A stretch of DNA of 64,000 nucleotides from Flammeovirga agarivorans (GTDB taxonomy: Bacteria > Bacteroidota > Bacteroidia > Cytophagales > Flammeovirgaceae). Shown here one piece after another: positions 56,472 to 64,000 of the stretch (the stretch's first letter is position 1; each line of letters begins with the position of its first letter). Location: the NCBI RefSeq assembly GCF_012641475.1, contig NZ_JABAIL010000003.1, positions 124,001 to 188,000 of the forward strand, given 5' to 3'. The position numbers and the translations under genes were made by a program. A model generated the notes under the pieces. It had not been told where the DNA came from. It worked only from the letters and a program-made list of their open reading frames with translations, and ran no database searches.

Positions 56472-57545
56472 ATGCAATTAACGAAAAGTAGTCATTGGAA
56501 TGCTTTATCCGACGAAGAACAGTTAGAAAGTATTTATAACATTAGACAAGCATCTTTTGGGGTTATTTTATGTCCCATTGCTATTGCTGTGATGTTCCAT
56601 ATACAGCTTCCTATTTTTGGATACTCACTTTTTGCTGGTTTAGCCATCTGTATTTTCAATATATTCTTAGGGTTTAGAGGTAAAAATGATTTAGCAACAG
56701 CACTTGCTATTATTACTTTTACCTGTATTTATTCACTCTCAAAATGGTTTTATCCAAGTTTAGCTTTTGAGTTTTTAATGTTTCCATTTTGTGGAATTTC
56801 TGTGCTTGTTTTAAAAGATAAAACAAAAAAGATAGTTCTCCCTTTTGTAATACTCTCCTCTATTTTCGTTTTGATTGCGGAGTTCATCACTCCTTTAAAA
56901 TTTGAACCCACTTTTTTACAAGAGAAACTTGTGTATTATAGTGGTATGCTTATCTCGATCATTATTCTGAGTAAGTTACTCTTTGAGTTCGGCAAACATC
57001 AATCTATTCTCAAAGAAAAATTAAAAACTAAAAATAGCTTACTGGTTGATCAGCAAGAAGAGATTAGATTACAGCACGATGCTATTTTGAAATACGAAAA
57101 AGAAAAATACAATAATGATCTAACAATTAAACAGAAAGATTTAGAATTCCTCCAGGAGATCAATAAGATGAAGGTGAAATTTAGGCTTCAAACAATTGAA
57201 AAGCTTAGAGCCATTATGAAGGGAGGGGAATATCAAAAGGATGTACGATCCTTGGTCTTTGATTTGGAACAGCAAAGTAGAGATGAACAAAGAAATGATC
57301 GCCTACAAGAAAATTTGGATGTTGTGAATTCCGATTTTTATATCAAGTTGGACCAAAACTTCCCTAGTTTATCTATGACAGAGAGAGAAATTTGCTCTTA
57401 CATCAAGCTTGGGCTTTCTTCTAAAGAAATGGCCGTATTAAGAAATACTTCCGTCAATGCGATCAATGTTACAAAAACAAGAATTAAGAAAAAGGTCGGA
57501 TTTGATGACACTACAGAATTTGCTAAATATTTAATGGCATTGTAA
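56472..57545 (+). CDS. Membrane-bound LuxR-type transcriptional regulator
   Basis: I start it at the ATG at 56472 (MQLTKSSHWN); a TTG 24 bp upstream is possible. About six hydrophobic spans occupy residues ~25-185. A coiled coil follows (KLKTKNSLLVDQQEEIRLQ and on to ~255). The C-terminal ~65 residues form a LuxR-type helix-turn-helix (LSMTEREICSYIKLGLSSK, EMAVLRNTSVNAINVTKTR). The architecture is that of a one-component membrane regulator. Its stop is one base before the start of the next gene, so the two are coupled. Confidence 0.8.
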   Translation: MQLTKSSHWNALSDEEQLESIYNIRQASFGVILCPIAIAVMFHIQLPIFGYSLFAGLAICIFNIFLGFRGKNDLATALAIITFTCIYSLSKWFYPSLAFEFLMFPFCGISVLVLKDKTKKIVLPFVILSSIFVLIAEFITPLKFEPTFLQEKLVYYSGMLISIIILSKLLFEFGKHQSILKEKLKTKNSLLVDQQEEIRLQHDAILKYEKEKYNNDLTIKQKDLEFLQEINKMKVKFRLQTIEKLRAIMKGGEYQKDVRSLVFDLEQQSRDEQRNDRLQENLDVVNSDFYIKLDQNFPSLSMTEREICSYIKLGLSSKEMAVLRNTSVNAINVTKTRIKKKVGFDDTTEFAKYLMAL

Positions 57546-57546
57546 A

Positions 57547-58605
57547 ATGAATACATTACAACACATCAAGTCAGATGGAAATTCTTTAGAAGTAATTGCT
57601 ACCGAAGGTTTTGGCAACTTCTTGAAAGAACAACAACTAAGTATCGCCTTTACTACTTATCAGGTCGGTAAGATATTTATGATCGGATTAGATGATACTC
57701 AAAAAATCAGTATTTCTGAACGTACTTTCCCTAGGTGTATGGGATTGGCTCTAAAAGATAATTCTATTTGGATGAGTTCATTGTTCCAAGTGTGGCGCTT
57801 TGAAAATTCTGTTCCCAAAAATCAAAAATATAAAGGTTACGATAAAATATATATTCCCCAGATAGCTTATACTACAGGCGATATTGATATCCATGATATG
57901 ATTATCACACCGAAAAACAGGACTGTATTTGTCAATACAAGATTTAATTGTCTTGCGACTATTTCTGATACACATAGTTTTAAGCCACTCTGGAAACCTC
58001 CATTTATTTCAAAACTAGTTGCAGAAGATCGCTGTCACCTCAATGGGTTAGCAGGTGAAAATGGGTTGCCTAAATATGTGAGTATGGTCTCACGAACAGA
58101 CACTGAACAAGGCTGGAGAGATCACCGTAAAAATGGAGGAATAGTAATGGACGTTCAGACTAATGAAGTAGTCTGCAAAAACCTTTCTATGCCACATTCT
58201 CCCCGTCTTCATAACGGTAAATTGTATCTTCTAGATGCCGGTAGTGGATACTTTGGGTATGTTGATATTTCTCAGAAGAAATTTATTCCTATGACCTTTT
58301 GTAATGGTTTTATTCGAGGTATGAATTTCATTGGTGACTATGCAATTGTAGGTTTATCAAAGCATAGAGAAAACAAAGCCTTTGAAGGTTTACAATTAGA
58401 GGAAAACCTCAAAAAACACCAACAAGATGCTGAATGTGGTCTCAATATTATTTCCTTAAAAACAGGAGAAGTCGTTGAACAACTCAGATTAAATGGCATT
58501 GTAAGAGAACTTTATGATGTTATGAGCATGCCAAACATTCAGAAACCACTTGTAATTGGCACTATGAAAGACGATATCCAAAGAATGATTACTGTTGAAA
58601 ATTAA
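57547..58605 (+). CDS. TIGR03032-family protein (DUF4915-type)
   Basis: 352-residue protein of an uncharacterised beta-propeller-like family. Family phrases are AFTTYQVGKIFMIG, FPRCMGLAL, YTTGDIDIHDM, FVNTRFNCLA, LVAEDRCHLNGLAGENG, MPHSPRLHNGKLYLLDAGSG and AIVGLSKHRENKAFEGL. There is no signal peptide, so it is likely cytosolic. Its function is unknown. It is coupled to the membrane LuxR regulator and lies next to an FG-GAP secreted protein, which may hint at a shared surface-related process. Confidence 0.9.
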   Translation: MNTLQHIKSDGNSLEVIATEGFGNFLKEQQLSIAFTTYQVGKIFMIGLDDTQKISISERTFPRCMGLALKDNSIWMSSLFQVWRFENSVPKNQKYKGYDKIYIPQIAYTTGDIDIHDMIITPKNRTVFVNTRFNCLATISDTHSFKPLWKPPFISKLVAEDRCHLNGLAGENGLPKYVSMVSRTDTEQGWRDHRKNGGIVMDVQTNEVVCKNLSMPHSPRLHNGKLYLLDAGSGYFGYVDISQKKFIPMTFCNGFIRGMNFIGDYAIVGLSKHRENKAFEGLQLEENLKKHQQDAECGLNIISLKTGEVVEQLRLNGIVRELYDVMSMPNIQKPLVIGTMKDDIQRMITVEN

Positions 58606-58634
58606 GCAACATAAACATCATTTTTATAATAAAA

Positions 58635-58662
58635 AAAGAGCCATGAAACATCATGGCTCTTT
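58635..58662 (-). terminator. Terminator after the modular T9SS gene
   Basis: AAAGAGCCATGA and TCATGGCTCTTT form a perfect 12-bp stem with loop AACA. On the minus strand it runs into TTTTATTAT. It is between convergent genes and may also stop the plus-strand operon. Confidence 0.88.
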
Positions 58663-58694
58663 AAGACTAATACTATGTAAACTAACTTTTAATG

Positions 58695-61600
58695 TTACTT
58701 TTTGATAATCTTTCTTGTGATATACTGATCGTTCACATGAAGTCTCATAATGTATAGTCCTGCTGGGTATTTACCCATATCCAATTTCATCGATCCTTTT
58801 ATTTCAATCTGATCGATCTTCACACCTGCTGCATTAGAAATGATTAGGTCTGTGATTTCTACCGAATTTGGAACTTCAACTAAAGTAAATTGATTGACCA
58901 AGTTCGGGTAAACTTTCACTTGGTTCAATAAATCGTCTTCTAATGAATTTGGACCTTCTGGATCTTCAGTGTCAGTAATATCAGAGATAATTTCCTCTGT
59001 AGGCAGTGTTACTTCTACCGCTACAGATTTTCCCTCTTCGTCGTTGGCTAAGATGATAATATCTAAATCACTGATGGCATCTTGAACTCTTGTACCACTA
59101 GGTAATTTTGAAGGATCTATAGTGAATGTTAATGTTTCAGGGTCAAAGATCACCCAATCTGGAAGTGGGTCACCATTGGCTAACATCACCTGGTAAGTTA
59201 CCTCACCTTCTAAATCTTCGAATGCTTCTACTGCTACTTCGATCACTACAGTACCAGAATCTGTCTCTACTGCTTCAATAGCATCATCAGCCACTTGTTG
59301 TACTTCTTCGAAGTTAAATATTACATCAATAACGGTATTCCCATCTTGTAAGTGGTGTGATCTGTTATCACTATTGTCTTGAGCAACAAAAGCCTCCGCA
59401 ACACCATTAACGAATAACTGATAGTAGATGATACTTTCCGGAAGAGAAATAGATGTTGTAAATACATTCGATGTATCATTTTTCGATAATGTGATCTCCT
59501 CGTCCCAATTATCAAAACTACCTTTCATGGTTAATACATCATTGTTAGGATCGAAATCACCAAATGTAATGGCAGACTGCATATTCACTAACCATACTGC
59601 ATCAAATCGTTGTTCTGGCAACTCATCATTGAACCACAATGAAATGGTTTGCTGACTTTCTTCTTTGACGAAAGAACGGTTAATATCTTCTGTAGTTACA
59701 TCCCAACCATCACCATCAGGATATTGATAGATCAATTGGTAGCTGTATTCTTCATTATCTGTAAATTTCTGGAAGAAGAAGCTATACAATCCATTATCAT
59801 CCTGGGTTAATGGGTATGATGAGAATAACTCACCGTCAAAAATTCTAACTCTTACTTCATTGCCTTCAACGGTAGGATCAAAGTTACCCAACTCTACTTG
59901 ACGACTCATATTCACTTTGAATATTACTGCAGTATTATCCGCATTTTCATCGTCGAAGTAGAAAGCAGAGTTGATTGTTTCACCTGGAGAGGTAGTGACT
60001 GATCTTGTAATTCCACCTCCTGGGTATTCATGTAGTAGATCATCCCAAGATGCATTAATTCGTGTTTTGAAATTATATGTCGCCACCTCGTGGTTATCTA
60101 TAGAAAGTTCATAAGTATAAACTCCATCGTTATTACTGTCTAACATTTCGTAAACAGCATCGCCTCCCCAGCCATTGAAATCTCCGGCTAGATCTACCTT
60201 ATCAACATCTGGATTAAACCTTCCTTGATCAATTAAGGCATTCATATCTACTTCAAAAGTTAAACCGGTATAATAGTCTATATTATTGAAGCTGTGATAG
60301 ATTTCAAACGGTGAACTCACAGTAACATTGGTCTTGGCCGTTTCCTCTACAATTGTTTGGGTTGGGTCAACATAGAATAATTTGAATGAAATATCCTCTC
60401 CTGCTGCATATACTTGTGATGGTGTACTGTATACAAAGCCATCGTCATGTGTCAGCGTGTAACTTTTTAAGACATCATTACCTTCAAATACTTGTAAGAA
60501 TAGCATTGTTGTATCCGTAAATGTTCCTTCGATACGTTCCTTAGCCATATCAACATAGATCATAGTTTCAGGGTGGTCTACGTCTTCATAACCGTATACA
60601 ACATCTATCGTATTTGCTCCCTTATTTAGTGTAATTGCTCTATTAACACCATCATGTTCTACAAAATCCCAAGAGTTATTTAACCTCAACTTATACTCAA
60701 AAGTTAATGACGGGATACTATCTACAAAAAGTGTATAAATAGAATCTGCCTCTGGATCACTTAATAATTGGTCATCGTAGTCAATACCCCAATTGGCCAA
60801 TTCGCTCACAAAACCTAGATCATCTGTTGATGGATCAAATTGGTCATTTCGTAACATCCAACGCATATCTACATTAATCGCCAATGAAGTAACCAATGTT
60901 TCATTATTGAAGCTGAATGAGAATACATTTGCAGTATCTGACACATTGAATACATGCAATACGTCTTCACTAATAACAATCTCATCATTTTCTTTTTCTG
61001 CAACTACTGCTTGAACATAATATGTCTCATTTACAGCCTTTAATTTAGAAGTCGCTGTAAATGTCACTTCATCATCTTTCGGATCCAGAAGATATACATG
61101 CTGTAGTTCTTGATTGCCATTATAAACCATTAAACCAAGATGCTGCGTAGAAAAGTCTATACTATCCTGATGAATAAGTTTTTCAAAGTCCACTTCAAAA
61201 GTAGCTAATGGATGTTCGATTAACTCATCATTGTATGTAAATTCAATCACATTGTTTTTACCTGGGGTAACCATCGCCTCTCTAGTGTTATCATCTCCCA
61301 TTTTCTCAAAGTCACCAGACGCCCAAGACTCATTCTTTCTGGCCTTAAATTCTAGATCTTTACCACCTCTGAAATATAACATACCAGTATAGATACCGTC
61401 TGCATCATCATCTGATAAGACTAAGCTACCTTCATCTCCCCATAAGTTGAAATCACCAACGATATCCACCTCATCAATTGATGCATTAAATCGGTTCTGT
61501 TCAATTTCAGAATTCATATCTACTGCAAATGTTACAGTCGTTTCAAATGCTGAATCATTAAATAGATCATTGATTACATTGGCTTGACTTGATACTGTAT

Positions 61601-63692
61601 CCATTCTATAGTCCAACTCTTCAAATACCATACGGCTACTATCGCCAATCTCAGTGATGCGGTATTTGTAAAGGAACTGTTCGTTTAACTCTTTGAAATA
61701 ATAACTTCCTGTAAAGATATTGTCATCACTTTCTGCTAATCTAAACTGATGCGTTAACATTACCTCTCCGCTATCTGAAGGGTTATAAATCATTACGTCC
61801 ACATTTCGAGGAGAGAACATATTCCCATCTTCTACTTGCTTTGTTAGATCTACATTAAACGTTGTAAGAGGATTCGTTATCACTTCGTCGTTATAAGCAA
61901 AACGAATTGTAGCTGTATCATTTTGTATGGAAATTTTACGGTTAGGACCTTCTCCTAACTCATGTTCTCCTTGCTCCCATGACTGATTAATTCTAGCTTT
62001 AAATTCATGTTCTCCAAATGGGAAACCAGCAGCAGTATATACATAGATAGAATCATCTTCATAATCTAAAAGTGTCCACACTGAATCTACACCCCAATTA
62101 TTAAAAGTACCTGCAATATCAACTTCATCTTCATTAGGATTAAATTCACCTTTCATCATAGGTGCTCTCATGTCCACATAAAAAGTAAATGTATTGATAT
62201 CATAGTTAAACCAACGGCGTTCGAAGTTATCTTCAGCAGTAACGATGTGATATGAGTTAAAGCCTTCAATAAAACGTTCATGTGACGTATCAATATTTTT
62301 GATGTAATTGAAGCGATGCATATATTCCTCTCCTTCATCAAAAACTTGAGATTGTGCCATATACACGCCTTCTTCTTCGGTTGGGTGCATGATGTACTCA
62401 TTCAGAATTAAATCATTTCTAAAGATTTGAAGTGTAGGTACATCAGCTTCAGGATCAAAGTTTCCATCCTGAATTTGTTTTCTCATATCACTGTAGAAAT
62501 ATGTGATAGGATACGCTCCATTTTCATCATTATAGGCAATACTTATCGCTAATGAATCTTCTTCGCCCATTGTGTAGAACCTACTAGTATCACCTCTAAA
62601 CTCATGTGATCCCAGCTCCCAACTTCCATTGATTCTAGCTTTCATAAAGAAAGTACTATCACCAAAGAATGACTTTTCTAAAGTGTAGATACCATCCATA
62701 TCATCGTCTGACAATTCATCTCCTTGCCAGTCGTTGAAATCCCCAGCGATATCTACAAAATCTTCGTCAGGGTTAAATCGTCCATTCTCAATCTCAACAT
62801 TCATATCAAGACTTAAGAAAAGCGTTTTTAAGGATAATTCAGTGAAATCGAAAGTATCATCAAACTGATTGGCTTGAGGGAAAGCTCTTTCTCTAAGGTA
62901 AAATTCTTGAGTGCTTCCCGCTTTATAGTAATACCAAACATCATCATCCGCTGTGAGTTGATACGAAGTCGCAGTGTATTGACTATCTCCTAGATCAGTC
63001 ATATGATATTGTACCCTCCCTTCCATCGTTTCTAAGATTACTAAAGGAGTAGCACCATCTTCCAATAAACCTAACTCAACAAGTAAAGTTCCGTCTAGAT
63101 TGAACGTTAATGCCGGATTGGTTAAATCTTCGTTATCATAATAAATATAGACTGCATTGTCTCCTTCTTCCAAGCTAACAAAACGGTTGTTTCTCTGGCC
63201 TAACTCTGAGGTATCCCAAGATTGATTAATTCTAATTTTGTATTCATAATACGTATCAGGTAGTCCCATAAATGCTACAGTGTAAGTACTGTCACCATTA
63301 TCGGAAAGTAGATCTCCGCCGGCCCATTCATTCATGGAACCTGCAATATCTAACGTGTCTGAACTTGGGTCAAAAATACCTTGAGCAATTGCCCAACGCA
63401 TATCAATAGTCACTTCTAAATTAATAGGTTGAGGTAGGTTCGTAGTATCTCCAGATGTAGCCATTACATCCATAAATACATCACCATTTGTATAACCATT
63501 ACCTTGTGTTGCCAGATTATTTCCGCCAACAGAAGAGGTATTCTGATAATCACCATTAATACTTGTCTGACCACCCATTAAATTACCTGAAGGGGTGTAA
63601 TTTGTGTACTGAGCGGAAAGTAGAAAAGGGATAAATAGTATGGAAAGAGAAAGAATCCACCTCTTCCATCTAATTGAATAAGTATGTTCCAT
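58695..63692 (-). CDS. Giant modular T9SS-secreted protein with tandem E-set/CBM-like repeats
   Basis: 1665 residues. Signal peptide 1-27 (ending LLSAQ). Then about six and a half tandem units of ~205-220 residues. Each has an A part with a motif of the form FNPDEDxVDIAGDFNxW, then KARINxSWxxGxHE, and a B part beginning with a VDM/VNM-type strand. The A part resembles the AMPK/CBM48-type E-set fold (FN-W) and could bind glycan, but this is inference. A putative Ig-type domain follows (ILANDEEGKSVAVEVTLP, ~1500-1570), then a T9SS sorting domain (VYPNLVNQFTLVEVPNS, ~1590-1665). It starts two bases after the S74-type gene's stop, so the two are coupled. Confidence 0.88.
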   Translation of the reverse strand: MEHTYSIRWKRWILSLSILFIPFLLSAQYTNYTPSGNLMGGQTSINGDYQNTSSVGGNNLATQGNGYTNGDVFMDVMATSGDTTNLPQPINLEVTIDMRWAIAQGIFDPSSDTLDIAGSMNEWAGGDLLSDNGDSTYTVAFMGLPDTYYEYKIRINQSWDTSELGQRNNRFVSLEEGDNAVYIYYDNEDLTNPALTFNLDGTLLVELGLLEDGATPLVILETMEGRVQYHMTDLGDSQYTATSYQLTADDDVWYYYKAGSTQEFYLRERAFPQANQFDDTFDFTELSLKTLFLSLDMNVEIENGRFNPDEDFVDIAGDFNDWQGDELSDDDMDGIYTLEKSFFGDSTFFMKARINGSWELGSHEFRGDTSRFYTMGEEDSLAISIAYNDENGAYPITYFYSDMRKQIQDGNFDPEADVPTLQIFRNDLILNEYIMHPTEEEGVYMAQSQVFDEGEEYMHRFNYIKNIDTSHERFIEGFNSYHIVTAEDNFERRWFNYDINTFTFYVDMRAPMMKGEFNPNEDEVDIAGTFNNWGVDSVWTLLDYEDDSIYVYTAAGFPFGEHEFKARINQSWEQGEHELGEGPNRKISIQNDTATIRFAYNDEVITNPLTTFNVDLTKQVEDGNMFSPRNVDVMIYNPSDSGEVMLTHQFRLAESDDNIFTGSYYFKELNEQFLYKYRITEIGDSSRMVFEELDYRMDTVSSQANVINDLFNDSAFETTVTFAVDMNSEIEQNRFNASIDEVDIVGDFNLWGDEGSLVLSDDDADGIYTGMLYFRGGKDLEFKARKNESWASGDFEKMGDDNTREAMVTPGKNNVIEFTYNDELIEHPLATFEVDFEKLIHQDSIDFSTQHLGLMVYNGNQELQHVYLLDPKDDEVTFTATSKLKAVNETYYVQAVVAEKENDEIVISEDVLHVFNVSDTANVFSFSFNNETLVTSLAINVDMRWMLRNDQFDPSTDDLGFVSELANWGIDYDDQLLSDPEADSIYTLFVDSIPSLTFEYKLRLNNSWDFVEHDGVNRAITLNKGANTIDVVYGYEDVDHPETMIYVDMAKERIEGTFTDTTMLFLQVFEGNDVLKSYTLTHDDGFVYSTPSQVYAAGEDISFKLFYVDPTQTIVEETAKTNVTVSSPFEIYHSFNNIDYYTGLTFEVDMNALIDQGRFNPDVDKVDLAGDFNGWGGDAVYEMLDSNNDGVYTYELSIDNHEVATYNFKTRINASWDDLLHEYPGGGITRSVTTSPGETINSAFYFDDENADNTAVIFKVNMSRQVELGNFDPTVEGNEVRVRIFDGELFSSYPLTQDDNGLYSFFFQKFTDNEEYSYQLIYQYPDGDGWDVTTEDINRSFVKEESQQTISLWFNDELPEQRFDAVWLVNMQSAITFGDFDPNNDVLTMKGSFDNWDEEITLSKNDTSNVFTTSISLPESIIYYQLFVNGVAEAFVAQDNSDNRSHHLQDGNTVIDVIFNFEEVQQVADDAIEAVETDSGTVVIEVAVEAFEDLEGEVTYQVMLANGDPLPDWVIFDPETLTFTIDPSKLPSGTRVQDAISDLDIIILANDEEGKSVAVEVTLPTEEIISDITDTEDPEGPNSLEDDLLNQVKVYPNLVNQFTLVEVPNSVEITDLIISNAAGVKIDQIEIKGSMKLDMGKYPAGLYIMRLHVNDQYITRKIIKK
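59310..63420 (-). repeat. Tandem ~205-220-residue modules in the giant T9SS protein
   Basis: The conserved DIAG-like phrase of the A part falls near 63350, 62750, 62120, 61465, 60810, 60190 and 59525, a period of about 600-665 bp. Copies have diverged at DNA and protein level (the fifth reads GFVSELANWG, the seventh TMKGSFDNW), so the array is old, with no sign of recent homogenisation. The seventh unit lacks its B part. Confidence 0.75.
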
Positions 63693-63694
63693 GA

Positions 63695-64000
63695 TTATTT
63701 AGATGAAGAAGTGATGATTTTTGATAATACCTCTAATTGAAGTTTCATTGCTTTTAAATCTGCTTCATTTTGGTTTGCCTTTTCAACAGATGCTTTTAGT
63801 GATTGGTTTTCTGCTTCCAAAGTTTCCACCTTCTGATTAAGCTCCTTTAATGCTTCAATAAGAACAGCCACTGTTTGTGCATAATGCACAGATTTGTAGC
63901 CTTTATCATCCGTTTCTACTAACTCAGGGAATACTTGCTCTACCTCCTGAGCAATCAAACCGATTTGAACATCTTTATCAAATCCTTTTTTAGGGAATTC
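63695..64000 (-). CDS. Tail-fibre/peptidase-S74-type chaperone domain protein (partial, N-terminus outside window)
   Basis: Only the last 101 residues are present, and the frame is open to the window edge. The visible part contains the intramolecular-chaperone core IGLIAQEVEQVFPELV followed by YKSVHYAQTVAVLIEALKEL, then a coiled coil (KVETLEAENQSLKASVEKAN) and a short tail. The core is typical of peptidase S74 domains that autocleave after trimer assembly in phage tail spikes and surface proteins. The stop is two bases before the start of the giant modular protein, so both are in one operon. In Bacteroidota such proteins are usually surface fibres and do not by themselves indicate a prophage. 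Confidence 0.87.
   Translation of the reverse strand, partial: EFPKKGFDKDVQIGLIAQEVEQVFPELVETDDKGYKSVHYAQTVAVLIEALKELNQKVETLEAENQSLKASVEKANQNEADLKAMKLQLEVLSKIITSSSK

Noticed and set aside
59310-63420. Recent tandem duplication or CRISPR-like array
   Set aside because: The repeats are coding, hundreds of bases long and strongly diverged; there are no short identical repeats with spacers anywhere in the window.
63695-64000. Prophage tail-fibre region
   Set aside because: The S74-type domain also occurs in ordinary bacterial surface proteins, and no other phage gene is in the window.

Overview
The window looks like the chromosome of a low-GC, marine-type member of the Bacteroidota. The signs are two SusC/SusD outer-membrane pairs, a hybrid two-component regulator fused to an AraC domain, lipoproteins with Bacteroidota-style lipoboxes, two large proteins ending in type IX secretion (T9SS) sorting domains, and several promoter boxes of the TAnnTTTG type. 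A Cytophagales genus such as Flammeovirga would fit, but that assignment is inference. I see no rRNA, tRNA, CRISPR array, transposase or phage module.

Region 1 (1-19000, all minus strand) is a polysaccharide utilization locus for a sulfated glycan. In transcription order it has a GH2 glycosidase coupled to the hybrid regulator, a 45-residue membrane ORF, a surface lipoprotein, SusC, SusD, two S1 sulfatases and a right-handed beta-helix protein cut by the window edge. A promoter candidate and an upstream palindrome lie ahead of the lipoprotein gene, and a nested-hairpin leader lies ahead of susC.

Region 2 (19000-40100) is a mixed stretch of short transcription units separated by clear intrinsic terminators. 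It holds a YieH-like phosphatase, a GIN-domain lipoprotein, an amino-acid antiporter, a MINPP/phytase-like histidine phosphatase, a FUSC membrane protein, three AraC regulators, a GH109-like oxidoreductase-fold glycosidase, an AhpD-like protein, a thiamine-diphosphate 2-oxo-acid decarboxylase, a DUF1254/DUF1214 lipoprotein, a MATE exporter, a DUF3500 lipoprotein and a succinate-semialdehyde dehydrogenase.

Region 3 (40200-47000) contains the most unusual item: a tight three-gene set of a GNAT acyltransferase, a single-module adenylation-carrier-thioesterase protein, and a 7-TM protein resembling the Pyr4/PaxB membrane terpene cyclases. It looks like a minimal biosynthetic cluster. A TDT-family transporter and a CPBP protease follow.

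Region 4 (47000-64000) holds a second SusC/SusD pair with a long leader and no linked enzymes. Next come an FG-GAP beta-propeller T9SS cargo protein, a membrane-bound LuxR-type regulator coupled to a TIGR03032-type protein, and, on the opposite strand, a 1665-residue T9SS protein built from about six and a half tandem modules. A peptidase-S74-type protein just upstream of it is cut by the window edge.
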